The notes below the pieces were generated by a model. That model worked only from the letters and a program-made list of their open reading frames with translations, was not told where the DNA came from and did no database searches. A DNA stretch of 63,315 nucleotides from the NCBI GenBank assembly GCA_963520725.1, contig CAUQSG010000003.1:1-63315 (forward strand), written 5' to 3'. Each line of letters opens with the position of its first letter. The first letter of the stretch is position 1. The stretch comes from JABCPE02 sp963520725. GTDB lineage: Bacteria; Bacteroidota; Bacteroidia; Flavobacteriales; Weeksellaceae. Positions 33,801 through 42,669 of the stretch are shown here, one piece after another. The position numbers were made by a program, and so were the translations under genes.

Positions 33801-34169
33801 TATTTTTTGTTTGTTGTTGATATTCAGTTGGTTAATCACCTCCGTTCTCAAAACCAAATTGGCGTTTTTAGTCCGCTCCTCCTGATAAGGCTCTGTGTAG
33901 GAGTTGGGCAGGTGCAGGACATTTTCTTCGCCGACAAGTTCCTCCATTTCGGTGGTCGTGTAGTGGGAATCTTCCTTGTCATCGGTAATCAACAGAATGG
34001 TTTTTTGCTGGCTCAGGAAAGCTTCGGCAGCGAGAATGCTCACGGCAGAACCTACTGCTCCTTTCACGGAAAGATGCTCGGTTTTTTCCCAGTTTTGAAA
34101 AATCTCTTCTCCGAAATTTTGGTTTAAAAGTTTGGTTAATAGTGATTTGTCTATCGTTTGTAAGCTCAT
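30807..34169 (-). CDS. mfd: Transcription-repair coupling factor
   Basis: A 1120-residue Mfd. N-terminal UvrB-like domains come first, then the RNA-polymerase-interaction domain with DYITHIDHGIGKFMGL. The RecG-like translocase follows with motif I GDVGFGKTEVAIRAAF, DEEH box IIDEEHKFGV, TATPIPRTL and QMRGRVGRS. The C-terminal regulatory domain is present. It removes stalled RNA polymerase from lesions and recruits UvrA. Length is typical; monocistronic. Confidence 0.98.
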   Translation of the reverse strand: MSLQTIDKSLLTKLLNQNFGEEIFQNWEKTEHLSVKGAVGSAVSILAAEAFLSQQKTILLITDDKEDSHYTTTEMEELVGEENVLHLPNSYTEPYQEERTKNANLVLRTEVINQLNINNKQKIIVAHISALNEKVLKKEDFKMISHRIKTGEKLDFDFTEELLNQFHFNLTDFVSEPGEFAVRGGIVDVFSYSNEKPFRITFFGNEIESIKTFDIETQLSVEKVDEFQLVSNINLSTQGEKVPFFDLLPLDSLIIIKNAYSCLDKMEAFYQKAQNQFDKLSKTIKHREPHELFLSSDEFSKCFQKFRTIDFSNSPSSKIIQLSQTPQPSFHKNFELLIEDLITKKEQGYEVWISFSSEKQKDRLTEIIETLATEHQQDTVNHLFTAFQSELHEGFVDSRYKIAVYTDHQIFDRYQRFKTKDSFAKSEHLTLKDLMQLQVGDYITHIDHGIGKFMGLVKVNNDGKTQECFKLSYKNGDLLYVSIHSLHKISKYNGSEGKEIALSKLGSPAWKNLKQKTKAKVKQIAFDLIKLYAQRKTSKGFAFSPDTYLQDELEASFIYEDTPDQEKATHDVKKDMEAETIMDRLICGDVGFGKTEVAIRAAFKAATDGKQVAVLVPTTILAFQHFRSFTERLKDFPINVSYLNRFRTAKQKKETLEGLENGKIDIVIGTHQLVSDKVKFKDLGLLIIDEEHKFGVNVKDKLKTLKTNIDTLTLTATPIPRTLQFSLMAARDLSVIKTPPPNRQPVETQLIGFDEETLRDAISYELQRDGQVYFINNRIDNLKEIAGLVQRLVPDARIITGHGQLDGKELEERVLDFMDGKYDVLISTTIVESGVDVPNANTIFINDAQRFGIADLHQMRGRVGRSNRKAFCYLITPPYDMITSDARKRLEAIEQFSDLGSGFQIAMKDLEIRGAGDLLGAEQSGFINEMGFETYQKLMQEALEELQDDESFEELFNNEEDRKKLFKSVKEVNIDTDFELMLPDHYVDSTSERLLLYQRLAEIENKKELEKFQNELEDRFGKLPEEAVNLLKSVELKWLAAEIGFEKIVMKKGVFLGYFPDNPQDKFYQSEKFKHLLNYLTQNPSQAQLKEKNNQLLMRKDNMESIEEINQLLSSINNPA

Positions 34170-34265
34170 TTTTTAGTATAAATTAAATGACAAGAAGCGA
34201 TTTCAGAATGGCTCCGAAATCGTTTCTCTATTGGTGCAAAGGTAAGATTATTTACCGAAAAAATC

Positions 34266-36743
34266 CTATCTCATATAGTGTGCAAAGTACAAACAGCTTG
34301 TCTGTAAGTCTTTTACGGTTTGGGTTCGTTTGTAATGTTTTTTCAGCTCTGCGAAGTAAGTTCGGAATTTTTCTCTTTTTGTAAGATTCATTTGAGCTTC
34401 AAAAACTTTCACTTTTTCTGAATAATCTGGGTCAGAATAGTCGATATAAAAATTCTGATTGGCTTCCCATTGATAGAATTTCCCTTGCTCTGCGCTTGCC
34501 ATTTGGAAAAGAATTCTGGCTTTTTGCTCTTTGTTTTTAGAGTGTTTTAGGGCTTTTTCGTAGTAGCTGATAGCAAGGTCAAAATTATCTGGCTCTATGA
34601 ATCCGCTGTCGTAAAAGGTTTTGTAAGAAAAATCGTATTTTCTCTCGCTTGCTTGCTCATGGAAATGGAATTTAGGGCTGTTGCCGTTGTTCATATCCAA
34701 AGTGAAAAGCTCACGGAAATACCCTAAAACAGAGGTGTTGTAGAGCAGGTTGCCGATGAGTTGATTGGCTTTCGCGCCTTTTACGGATTTTTCTTTTCCT
34801 ATTTCTTCGAGCTGAATGAGGGCTTGTGCAAGTTCTAACTTGTTCATTTTCTGTTTAATGAAAGGGAAGAAGCTCAGGTCTTCCGCTTTCATGGATACTT
34901 CCTGCGGACTGTCAAAACTTTCCCAGACATTATGCCCGAAAACAAGGCTTGAAATACGGTTGTAGCCATCGTATTTATCTTTAAAATAGGCTGTTGCTTT
35001 CTCTTTATCATCGCCATAATAATAGGCATTATTAATATAAATATCCTCAAAACTTCCTGCTTTCTCGTAGTGAGTTTTAGCCTTTTTGAAATCAGCCATA
35101 CGCATGGCATGGTCGCCATAGATTAGCTCAAAGAAAGTCTCTGCGTTAATGTTTTTTATAGACCGCTCGATGATGAATTTTTCAAAGCTTGTTTTGTTTG
35201 GTTTTTTGTAGAAAGCTTCTATTTTCTTTGTCAAAGCGAGGTTTGGGTAATATTGCAGGGCGTGGATGCTGTTATTTAGAAGGAATGATTTTGCATTCTG
35301 CTGTTCTACGAAATATCGGTTGGCAATGATGTCAATGATAAAGTCTCTGGTGCTGAGGTTGTTGTACCAGCTGTTTTCATCTTTGCTGGGTTCTTCTCGT
35401 AGGATTTTGCCGTATTTCTTCATTAGAATTTCCTCAAACGCTGGAGTTATTTGGGTCTGGGAAACGATTTCATTTAGCATTTTCATTTTTTCTATCTGCT
35501 GGATGTAGTCGGAATTGGAGGTTTTTATTTTATTTAAAACTAAATTGCTTCCATTGAAATCTTTATTCAGAAAACGAAGATAAGCATCGCTGAGCTCCCA
35601 GAAAACATCTTTGGAGGTTGCCTTTATTTCAGTAATTATTTTTCGTAAATCTTCGGAAAAATCGGTAGATTCCGTGTAGTAGCTTTCTGTTCTTACAGGA
35701 AGAAGTTTGTCTTGGCATTTATCCTTGTCCTTGCAGGAAGGATAAGCCATGAGGTAGCTTCTTTCCAGTTCGTTAATCGCTCTGGCAGCAAGAACTTTTA
35801 GGATTTTAGAATCAGCGTTATTTTTCAGCATTTTCTGCATCAGCGGCACGGGATTGCTGTAGCCGTTGTAAGCCAAAAGGAAATACGCCATATTTTTTTC
35901 TTCGGCAGTTTTAGCCTTGCTGAGCAGTCCTTCGAAATCGCCAGAATTAGAGAATTTCATAGAAGTGTAGGAGCTTTGTTTCAAATCTCTGCTGTGGATG
36001 AAAACTTTGAAAAAATTCCAGTTTGCGGCTTCTTTTTTGCCTAAACCATTCTGTGCGCCAGCCATTTGTTGTAAGGCGTAATAATAAATAGGTGATTTTA
36101 AATTCAAGGGAACAACCAAAGTTTCAAAATAATGAACCGCCTTTTGGTAGTTTCTCGTATAATGATTAAACCTCACGATTTGATAAGCGTACCGAAGTTT
36201 TATTTCCTTATTGGTAGATGTTTGGTAGGCATTCAGCAGGCTTTCTATGGTTTTGGAATAGTTGAGCTGAGTGGCATTTTTCCTGTTTTTATCAACATCG
36301 AAATAAAACGAATCTTCATCCGCAACAAAACTAATCGCCATATAAGGTTCCAGTTCTTTGGCTTTGATGAGGTAGGTCAGCCCTTGTTTGTATTTATTAA
36401 AAAACTGAGCACCGAGTTTTTTGCTTAAAACATGGGTGAGTTTCCCATGAGACCAGTCTTGAAGGTGTTTTAGACTGATAGTCTGCACGAGTGCCAAAGC
36501 TTCATCATAGGAGAGCTTGTTGTCAAAATATTTTTGCCAAGATTCTATATTTTCGCTTCGGAATTTATTTTGGCTTTCATAAAAAGGCGTATCATAGGCC
36601 AGTAGAAAAGGTTCGTATTCAGGAGCGTGTATCATTTCCTGAGCGAACAGGTTGAAATATTCATAGTCTAAATTAACATCCGCGCAGGCGTTTGCCTTAT
36701 GAACAGCGAACAAAAGCGAGAGGGAAACAACAAGTTTTTTCAT
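34266..36743 (-). CDS. Large exported protein with TPR-like helical repeats
   Basis: An 825-residue protein with a signal peptide cut after KANA (MKKLVVSLSLLFAVHKANACADV). The mature chain is helical with repeated segments such as YRQEQ/AKTHYEKAGSFEDIYINNAYY and LAISYYEKALKHSKNKEQK, which look like tetratricopeptide repeats. Likely periplasmic or outer-membrane attached, and possibly a scaffold. No catalytic motif is seen. It lies 4 nt downstream of the DUF3142-like lipoprotein gene, so the two form an operon. Confidence 0.7.
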   Translation of the reverse strand: MKKLVVSLSLLFAVHKANACADVNLDYEYFNLFAQEMIHAPEYEPFLLAYDTPFYESQNKFRSENIESWQKYFDNKLSYDEALALVQTISLKHLQDWSHGKLTHVLSKKLGAQFFNKYKQGLTYLIKAKELEPYMAISFVADEDSFYFDVDKNRKNATQLNYSKTIESLLNAYQTSTNKEIKLRYAYQIVRFNHYTRNYQKAVHYFETLVVPLNLKSPIYYYALQQMAGAQNGLGKKEAANWNFFKVFIHSRDLKQSSYTSMKFSNSGDFEGLLSKAKTAEEKNMAYFLLAYNGYSNPVPLMQKMLKNNADSKILKVLAARAINELERSYLMAYPSCKDKDKCQDKLLPVRTESYYTESTDFSEDLRKIITEIKATSKDVFWELSDAYLRFLNKDFNGSNLVLNKIKTSNSDYIQQIEKMKMLNEIVSQTQITPAFEEILMKKYGKILREEPSKDENSWYNNLSTRDFIIDIIANRYFVEQQNAKSFLLNNSIHALQYYPNLALTKKIEAFYKKPNKTSFEKFIIERSIKNINAETFFELIYGDHAMRMADFKKAKTHYEKAGSFEDIYINNAYYYGDDKEKATAYFKDKYDGYNRISSLVFGHNVWESFDSPQEVSMKAEDLSFFPFIKQKMNKLELAQALIQLEEIGKEKSVKGAKANQLIGNLLYNTSVLGYFRELFTLDMNNGNSPKFHFHEQASERKYDFSYKTFYDSGFIEPDNFDLAISYYEKALKHSKNKEQKARILFQMASAEQGKFYQWEANQNFYIDYSDPDYSEKVKVFEAQMNLTKREKFRTYFAELKKHYKRTQTVKDLQTSCLYFAHYMR

Positions 36744-36747
36744 AATT

Positions 36748-37710
36748 CTATAAAGTATATTTTTCTACAAATTTACTATCCAGATGATAGTATACAATAT
36801 TATAATGGTCTAATTTTTTATCCAAAAAATGTTTTACTTCGTCTAATTGGTTTTGGGAAATTTCCTCAATCTTGATTTTAAATCCTTTGCTGAGGTACAC
36901 GCCAAAATAAAAATCATCTTTCAGCACTTCAAATTCTGTTTCAGAAATTTTCTTAAAGTTTTTGTTTTGAGATAAATCGTTTATCGTCAGCGCATTGATG
37001 AGTTTCTTTTTCCCGATATGATTGCTCACGATTCCCCAAGAGTATAAAGGAAGGGCAATGTCCATTTTTATGGGATATTCCTCAATGTTCATCAGATAGT
37101 TTTTGAGTGTGGGAACATCTAAAATTGAATTTTTGGGCTGGTTTTCCAGTGGCGAATAAGTGGCGTAGCACATTAGATAAACCTTTTCCACGGGCGGAAA
37201 TCCTGTTTTTTCTTTGTCTTTCACTTGGTGAAGCCGAAGAGTGCAGGTGATTTTTTGTTTTGAAATATTTTTTAGTTCTTCTAAGAATAGGAAATAATCT
37301 TCTCTCGTTTGTTCTGTCCAGTCGCAGTCTATTTGTATTTCGGAAGTCAGAGAGAGTTTGTTTTCGTTTTTTATATTTTCTATAAGAGAAAGAGTATTTT
37401 TCACAAGGGAATGGATTTCTTCTTTTTTGATTCCGAAAAAAGTCCGATTTGTTATGAAAATCACAGGCGTAAGAGGAAGGTCGCTTTTTTGCGAAAAATG
37501 AATTTTCCCAACAGGAGTAAATCTGCCTTCTTTTTTATCAATATCAAAAAATCTGGTATATATGGTTTGTGACTTAGATTTTTTCAGGTTTTCTTGCTCT
37601 TTTTTGTCCAAATTCCACTCCGTTCGCCAATAATAAAAAGAGTAAGAATGCTCCTTCGGGCTAGAACAACTAATGAATAAAATTAAAATAAAAAGATAGA
37701 ATAATTTCAT
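36748..37710 (-). CDS. DUF3142-like lipoprotein (TIM-barrel type)
   Basis: The start is taken at the ATG at 37710 (320 residues), giving a clean signal and lipobox MKLFYLFILILFISC (Cys15); the longer frame from 37776 has no signal peptide at its start. EIQIDCDWTEQTREDYFLFLEEL, then TCTLRLHQ and PPVEKVYLMCY resemble the DUF3142 pattern (vQiDfDa...dev..M), suggesting a glycoside-hydrolase-like TIM barrel. Function unknown. Co-transcribed with the 825-residue exported protein. Confidence 0.55.
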   Translation of the reverse strand: MKLFYLFILILFISCSSPKEHSYSFYYWRTEWNLDKKEQENLKKSKSQTIYTRFFDIDKKEGRFTPVGKIHFSQKSDLPLTPVIFITNRTFFGIKKEEIHSLVKNTLSLIENIKNENKLSLTSEIQIDCDWTEQTREDYFLFLEELKNISKQKITCTLRLHQVKDKEKTGFPPVEKVYLMCYATYSPLENQPKNSILDVPTLKNYLMNIEEYPIKMDIALPLYSWGIVSNHIGKKKLINALTINDLSQNKNFKKISETEFEVLKDDFYFGVYLSKGFKIKIEEISQNQLDEVKHFLDKKLDHYNIVYYHLDSKFVEKYTL

Positions 37711-37763
37711 AAATTTCAAAGTTAGAAAAAAATAATAAAATACAGAAAAAAAACGACTTACAA

Positions 37764-37794
37764 TTTGTGGATTCAAAAAAAAACCTTAAATTTG
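37764..37794 (+). promoter_or_regulatory. Promoter of the rplC-rplQ ribosomal operon
   Basis: TTTG (37764-37767), 19-nt spacer, TAAATTTG (37787-37794). It lies directly upstream of rplC with a ~100-nt leader. The leader can pair CAGATT (37812-37817) with AATCTG further down, and GTGG with CCAC outside it, a possible autoregulatory hairpin. Confidence 0.75.
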
Positions 37795-37899
37795 CACACT
37801 TGTTTGGTGGGCAGATTGTGTGTATTCATAAATAAAATCTGTATAAACCACTGAATATGAGTGTAAAGAAAATAATTTAAATAAATTTTTAATTATACA

Positions 37900-38523
37900 A
37901 TGTCAGGTATTATTGGTAAAAAAATCGGTATGACCTCTTTGTTTAACGAAGAAGGAAAAAACATTCCTTGTACAGTTATCCAAGCTGGTCCATGCTCGGT
38001 TTTACAGGTCAGAACCGAAGAAGTTGATGGTTATTCAGCTGTTCAGTTAGGTTTCGATGACAAGAGTGAAAAGAATGTCGGAAAGGCATTAGCTGGTCAT
38101 TTTAAAAAGGCTGGTTCTGCTCCTAAGGCGAAAATCGTAGAATTCCACAATGGATTCGAGGATGTGAAATTAGGAGATGAAGTAAATGTAGATATCTTCG
38201 TAGAAGGAGAGTATGTGGATGTTACAGGAACTTCAAAAGGTAAAGGTTTCCAAGGTGTTGTTAAAAGACATGGTTTTGGTGGTGTAATGCAGCAGACTCA
38301 TGGGCAGCACAATAGATTGAGAGCTCCGGGTTCTATCGGTGCGGGTTCAGATCCATCAAGAGTTTTCAAAGGCTTGAGAATGGCAGGTAGAATGGGAGGT
38401 GAGCAGGTTACTGTTCAAAACCTTCAAGTGTTAAAAGTAGATAAAGAACAAAATCTTTTAATAGTAAAAGGTGCTGTTCCGGGAGCTAAAAATTCTTATG
38501 TAATTATCAGAAAATGGAATTAG
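37900..38523 (+). CDS. rplC: 50S ribosomal protein L3
   Basis: A 207-residue protein starting MSGIIGKKIGMTSLF, with KGKGFQGVVKRHGFGG and GSIGAGSDPSRVFKG typical of L3 near the peptidyl-transferase centre. First gene of the array here; rpsJ, usually before it, is absent. Its end overlaps the rplD start by 10 nt. Confidence 0.99.
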   Translation: MSGIIGKKIGMTSLFNEEGKNIPCTVIQAGPCSVLQVRTEEVDGYSAVQLGFDDKSEKNVGKALAGHFKKAGSAPKAKIVEFHNGFEDVKLGDEVNVDIFVEGEYVDVTGTSKGKGFQGVVKRHGFGGVMQQTHGQHNRLRAPGSIGAGSDPSRVFKGLRMAGRMGGEQVTVQNLQVLKVDKEQNLLIVKGAVPGAKNSYVIIRKWN

Positions 38524-39143
38524 TAGTATTAAATACATCAGGAAAAGAAACCGGAAGAAAAGTACAGTTAGACGATGCTATCTTTGGTATCGAGCCTAAC
38601 CAGCACGCGGTTTACTTAGAAGTGAAACAATATCTTGCGGCTCAAAGACAAGGTACGCATAAGTCTAAAGAAAGAAGTGAAATCACTGCTTCTACTAAAA
38701 AATTGAAGAAACAGAAAGGTTCTGGTTCTGCAAGATACGGGGATATCAAGTCGCCTGTATTCAAAGGAGGAGGTAGAGTTTTCGGACCTAAGCCAAGAGA
38801 TTATAGATTTAAATTAAATAAAGCATTAAAAAGATTAGCGAAAAAATCTGTTCTTTCTCAAAAAATGAGAGAAAATTCTATCAAAGTTTTAGAAGAGCTG
38901 AATTTCTCTGCTCCTAAAACAAAAGATTTTGTTAATGTAGTAAATGCTTTAGGTTTGGAAGGTAAGAAGTCATTGTTTATTCTTGCTGAAGCAAACAAGA
39001 ATGTATTTTTATCTTCAAGAAACTTACCAAAAGCAAAAGTGATGAATTATAACGAGATCTCTTCTTATGATTTAATCAATGCTGGTGAGGTAGTGTTCTT
39101 CGAAGGTGCAGTAGAGAAGTTTCAAGAAAATTTAAGAAAATAA
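38514..39143 (+). CDS. rplD: 50S ribosomal protein L4
   Basis: A 209-residue protein with the extended loop KQKGSGSARYGDIKSPVFKGGG that lines the exit tunnel. In E. coli L4 represses this operon. Start ATG overlaps the last codons of rplC. Confidence 0.98.
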   Translation: MELVVLNTSGKETGRKVQLDDAIFGIEPNQHAVYLEVKQYLAAQRQGTHKSKERSEITASTKKLKKQKGSGSARYGDIKSPVFKGGGRVFGPKPRDYRFKLNKALKRLAKKSVLSQKMRENSIKVLEELNFSAPKTKDFVNVVNALGLEGKKSLFILAEANKNVFLSSRNLPKAKVMNYNEISSYDLINAGEVVFFEGAVEKFQENLRK

Positions 39144-39146
39144 ATC

Positions 39147-39434
39147 ATGTCAATCATTATTAAACCAATCATTTCGGAAAAAGCGACTTATCTTACAGAT
39201 TTGAGAGGACAGTATTCTTTTTTAGTAGATACTAAAGCGAATAAAATCCAAATTAAAAATGCTGTAGAAGAAGCTTATGGTGTAAAGGTAGCAAATGTTA
39301 GGACTATGATTTATGCTCCTAAAGTTTCTATGAAATACACTAAAAAAGGTCTTCAAGTTGGTAAAACTAACAAATTGAAGAAAGCAGTTATAGAACTTCA
39401 AGCAGGTGAAGTTATCGATGTTTTTGCAAATTAA
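39147..39434 (+). CDS. rplW: 50S ribosomal protein L23
   Basis: A 95-residue protein with IIKPIISEKATYL and NKIQIKNAVEEAYGVKV; L23 sits at the tunnel exit and docks trigger factor and SRP. 3 nt after rplD. Confidence 0.98.
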   Translation: MSIIIKPIISEKATYLTDLRGQYSFLVDTKANKIQIKNAVEEAYGVKVANVRTMIYAPKVSMKYTKKGLQVGKTNKLKKAVIELQAGEVIDVFAN

Positions 39435-39456
39435 TAATTAATTATAAATAATAGTA

Positions 39457-40278
39457 ATGTCTGTTAGAAAATTAAAACCTATCACCCCGGGACAGAGATT
39501 CAGAATTGTAAACAATTTTGATGAAATTACTACCAACAAGCCAGAGAAATCTTTGACTTTTGGTATTAAGAAATCAGGTGGGCGTAACAACACGGGTAAA
39601 ATGACCATGCGTTACACCGGAGGTGGACACAAAAAGAAGTACAGAATCATTGACTTTAAAAGAAATAAATTTAATGTTGATGCTACTGTAAAAACTGTAG
39701 AGTATGATCCAAACAGAACAGCTTTTATCGCATTACTAGAATATGCAGATGGAGAAAAGAGATATATCGTAGCTCCAGCTGGTATTAAAGTAGGGCAGAA
39801 AGTAGTTTCTGGGGAAAATGTAGCTCCTGAAATAGGAAACGCTATGAAATTGAAGAATATTCCTTTGGGTTCAGTAATTTCTTGTATAGAAATGAAACCA
39901 GGACAAGGAGCAATTCTTGCAAGAAGTGCAGGTTCTTCAGCGCAGTTGACTTCAAGAGATGGAAAATACGCTATCGTTAAATTGCCTTCAGGAGAATCAA
40001 GAATGATCTTGGTAGAGTGTATGGCAATGATAGGTTCAGTGTCAAACTCAGATCATCAGCTTACAGTTTCTGGTAAAGCAGGTAGAAGCAGATGGTTGGG
40101 TAGAAGACCAAGAACAAGAGCGGTAGTTATGAACCCAGTAGATCACCCAATGGGTGGTGGTGAAGGTAGATCATCTGGTGGTCACCCAAGATCTAGAAAC
40201 GGTAAACCAGCTAAAGGTTACAAGACTAGAAAGAAAAACAAAGTGTCTAACCGTTACATCGTATCTAAAAGAAAATAA
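39457..40278 (+). CDS. rplB: 50S ribosomal protein L2
   Basis: A 273-residue protein with SGRNNTGKMTMRYTGGGHKK-like N-terminus and VMNPVDHPMGGGEGRSSGGH, the conserved loop at the peptidyl-transferase centre. 22 nt after rplW. Confidence 0.99.
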   Translation: MSVRKLKPITPGQRFRIVNNFDEITTNKPEKSLTFGIKKSGGRNNTGKMTMRYTGGGHKKKYRIIDFKRNKFNVDATVKTVEYDPNRTAFIALLEYADGEKRYIVAPAGIKVGQKVVSGENVAPEIGNAMKLKNIPLGSVISCIEMKPGQGAILARSAGSSAQLTSRDGKYAIVKLPSGESRMILVECMAMIGSVSNSDHQLTVSGKAGRSRWLGRRPRTRAVVMNPVDHPMGGGEGRSSGGHPRSRNGKPAKGYKTRKKNKVSNRYIVSKRK

Positions 40279-40280
40279 TT

Positions 40281-40559
40281 ATGGCAAGATCACTTAAGAA
40301 AGGACCTTTTATTCACCATTCATTAGAGAAAAAGGTTCAAGCAAATATAGAGTCTGGTAAAAAGACAGTAATTAAAACATGGTCTAGAGCATCTATGATT
40401 TCTCCAGACATGGTAGGACAAACTATAGCAGTGCACAATGGGAAATCTTTTATCCCTGTATACATCACTGAAAATATGGTAGGTCATAAGTTAGGCGAAT
40501 TTTCTCCGACAAGATCTTTCAGAGGTCATGCGGGTAATAAAAATAAAGGTAGCAGATAA
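40281..40559 (+). CDS. rpsS: 30S ribosomal protein S19
   Basis: A 92-residue protein, MARSLKKGPFI then ITENMVGHKLGEFSPTRSF, standard S19. It contacts S13 in the 30S head. 2 nt after rplB. Confidence 0.99.
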   Translation: MARSLKKGPFIHHSLEKKVQANIESGKKTVIKTWSRASMISPDMVGQTIAVHNGKSFIPVYITENMVGHKLGEFSPTRSFRGHAGNKNKGSR

Positions 40560-40564
40560 TAGTC

Positions 40565-40969
40565 ATGGGAATAAGAAAACAAAACAGTGCATTAGCTAGA
40601 AAAGCAGCGAATAGAGATGTGGTAAAAGCATGTCTAAATGATTGTCCTTCTTCTCCAAGAAAAATGAGATTAGTTGCTGATATCATCCGTGGAGAAAATG
40701 TAGATAAAGCATTATATATCCTAAAATACTCTAAAAAAGAGGCTTCTAATAAGTTAGAAAAATTGTTGTTATCAGCAATTGCTAACTGGCAGGTGAAAAA
40801 CCCTAACGCTGATGTAGAAGCAGCAAATCTTTTTGTAAAAGAGATTTATGTGGATAGTGCTAGACAATTAAAAAGATTGAGACCAGCACCACAAGGTAGA
40901 GGTTACAGAATTAGAAAAAGATCTAACCATGTGACTTTAATTTTAGGTAATAAATCAGAAAATCAATAA
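40565..40969 (+). CDS. rplV: 50S ribosomal protein L22
   Basis: A 134-residue protein with SSPRKMRLVADIIRG and PAPQGRGYRIRKRSNHVT, the tunnel-lining loop of L22. 5 nt after rpsS. Confidence 0.98.
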   Translation: MGIRKQNSALARKAANRDVVKACLNDCPSSPRKMRLVADIIRGENVDKALYILKYSKKEASNKLEKLLLSAIANWQVKNPNADVEAANLFVKEIYVDSARQLKRLRPAPQGRGYRIRKRSNHVTLILGNKSENQ

Positions 40970-40976
40970 TCAAGGT

Positions 40977-41684
40977 ATGGGACAGAAGACAAATCCAATT
41001 GGTAATAGATTAGGAATCATTAGAGGTTGGGATTCTAACTGGTTTGGAGGAAATGATTATGGGGATAGAATCGCAGAAGACTATAAGATCAGAAGATACC
41101 TTGAGGCTAGATTATCTAAAGGTGGAATCTCTAGAATCTTTATAGAAAGAACATTAAAGTTAGTTACAGTTACAATCACTACAGCAAGACCAGGTTTAAT
41201 CATTGGTAAAGGAGGTCAAGAGGTTGATAAATTGAAAGAAGAGTTAAAGAAAATCACTGATAAGGATATTCAAATTAACATCTTTGAAATTAAGAGACCA
41301 GAATTAGACGCTGTATTGGTTGCAGATAGCATTGCTAAGCAGATTGAAAACAGAATTTCTTACAGAAGAGCTGTTAAAATGGCTATCGCTGGTTCTATGA
41401 GAATGGGAGCAGAGGGAATAAAAGTTCAGATTTCTGGAAGATTGAACGGAGCTGAAATGGCAAGATCAGAATCTTTCAAAGAAGGAAGAATTCCTCTATC
41501 TACATTCAGAGCAGATATAGATTATCATATCGCAGAAGCACACACTACTTATGGTAGATTGGGTGTTAAAGTGTGGATTATGAAGGGTGAAGTATATGGT
41601 AAGAGAGAGCTTTCTCCACTTGTAGGGCAACCACAAAAGAAAGGGCCTGCATCAGGAGGAGGTAAAAAAAGAGAAAGAAAATAA
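40977..41684 (+). CDS. rpsC: 30S ribosomal protein S3
   Basis: A 235-residue protein; the KH domain has GLIIGKGGQEVDKLKEEL. It lines the mRNA entry channel. 7 nt after rplV; a 93-nt gap with AT-rich ATCTAAAAT repeats follows before rplP. Confidence 0.99.
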   Translation: MGQKTNPIGNRLGIIRGWDSNWFGGNDYGDRIAEDYKIRRYLEARLSKGGISRIFIERTLKLVTVTITTARPGLIIGKGGQEVDKLKEELKKITDKDIQINIFEIKRPELDAVLVADSIAKQIENRISYRRAVKMAIAGSMRMGAEGIKVQISGRLNGAEMARSESFKEGRIPLSTFRADIDYHIAEAHTTYGRLGVKVWIMKGEVYGKRELSPLVGQPQKKGPASGGGKKRERK

Positions 41685-41777
41685 TTAATGAAATTTTAGG
41701 TTTGAAATTGAAAATTTTAAATGCCGTTACCTTTTAAAATCTAAAATTTAAAATCTAAGATCTAAAATTCTAAAATT
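41685..41777 (+). repeat. Short AT-rich tandem-like repeats between rpsC and rplP
   Basis: The gap carries several near copies of TAAAATCTAAAATTT-type words. A similar string, TCAAATCTAAAATCAT, lies before rpsD (49485-49505). No start codon or stem with a U-run was found. Confidence 0.5.
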
Positions 41778-42203
41778 ATGTTACAACCAAAAAGAACCAA
41801 GTTCCGTCGTGTTCATAAAATGAAAATGAAAGGTAATGCTAACAGAGGAGCTCAGTTAGCTTACGGAACATTCGGAATTAAAGCCATGGAAGGTGCTTGG
41901 ATCACTGCAAGACAGATTGAGGCGGCTCGTATCGCTGCTACAAGATATATGAAGAGAGAGGGACAACTATGGATTAAAATATTCCCAGATAAGCCAATTA
42001 CTAAAAAACCAGCTGAAGTAAGGATGGGTAAAGGTAAAGGTGCTGTAGAATACTGGGTAGCTGTAGTAAAACCAGGAAGAGTAATGTTTGAAATCGGAGG
42101 AGTACCTTACGAAGTAGCAAAAGAGGCGTTAAGACTTGCTGCACAAAAACTTCCAGTAGTTACGAAGTTCATAGTAGCTAATGATTTTGTTCAACCACAA
42201 TAA
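41778..42203 (+). CDS. rplP: 50S ribosomal protein L16
   Basis: A 141-residue protein with MLQPKRTKFRR and VRMGKGKGAVEYWVAVVKPG; L16 organises the A-site of the large subunit. Confidence 0.99.
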   Translation: MLQPKRTKFRRVHKMKMKGNANRGAQLAYGTFGIKAMEGAWITARQIEAARIAATRYMKREGQLWIKIFPDKPITKKPAEVRMGKGKGAVEYWVAVVKPGRVMFEIGGVPYEVAKEALRLAAQKLPVVTKFIVANDFVQPQ

Positions 42204-42214
42204 ATCTCGAAATT

Positions 42215-42400
42215 ATGAAACAAGCTGAAATTAAGAACTTAAGCGTAGAGGATATCAAGGCGAAATTAGTAGAGTTGAGAGCTGCTTACAGCAAAACAAG
42301 ATTGGCTCACAAAATTAGCCCAGTAGAAAATCCTATTCAAATCAGAGATTTAAGAAGAACAATCGCAAGACTTGAAACCGAGTTAACTAACAAACAATAA
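42215..42400 (+). CDS. rpmC: 50S ribosomal protein L29
   Basis: A 61-residue two-helix protein, MKQAEIKNLSVEDIKAKLVE then NPIQIRDLRRTIARLETEL. 11 nt after rplP. Confidence 0.97.
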   Translation: MKQAEIKNLSVEDIKAKLVELRAAYSKTRLAHKISPVENPIQIRDLRRTIARLETELTNKQ

Positions 42401-42414
42401 TTTTCATTTTAAGC

Positions 42415-42669
42415 ATGGAAAGAAATTTAAGAAAAGAAAGAATAGGAATAGTTTCGAGCAATAAAATGGAAAAAACCATTGTTGTTAGTGAAACTATGAG
42501 AATGAAACATCCTATGTACGGTAAATTCGTATTAAAAACGAAAAAATATACTGCACATGATGAGAACAACGAATGTAACGAAGGTGATACAGTTTTAATC
42601 CAAGAAACTAGACCTTTGAGTAAGAATAAGAGATGGAGATTAGTAAGAATTATAGAAAGAGCTAAGTAA
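42415..42669 (+). CDS. rpsQ: 30S ribosomal protein S17
   Basis: An 84-residue OB-fold protein with GIVSSNKMEKTIVV and HDENNECNEGDTVLIQETRPLS. Its TAA shares an A with the rplN ATG, a one-base overlap, so the two are translationally coupled. Confidence 0.98.
   Translation: MERNLRKERIGIVSSNKMEKTIVVSETMRMKHPMYGKFVLKTKKYTAHDENNECNEGDTVLIQETRPLSKNKRWRLVRIIERAK

Noticed and set aside
33669..34127. 152-codon plus-strand frame inside mfd
   Set aside because: Antisense to the conserved N-terminal domain of Mfd; no recognisable product.
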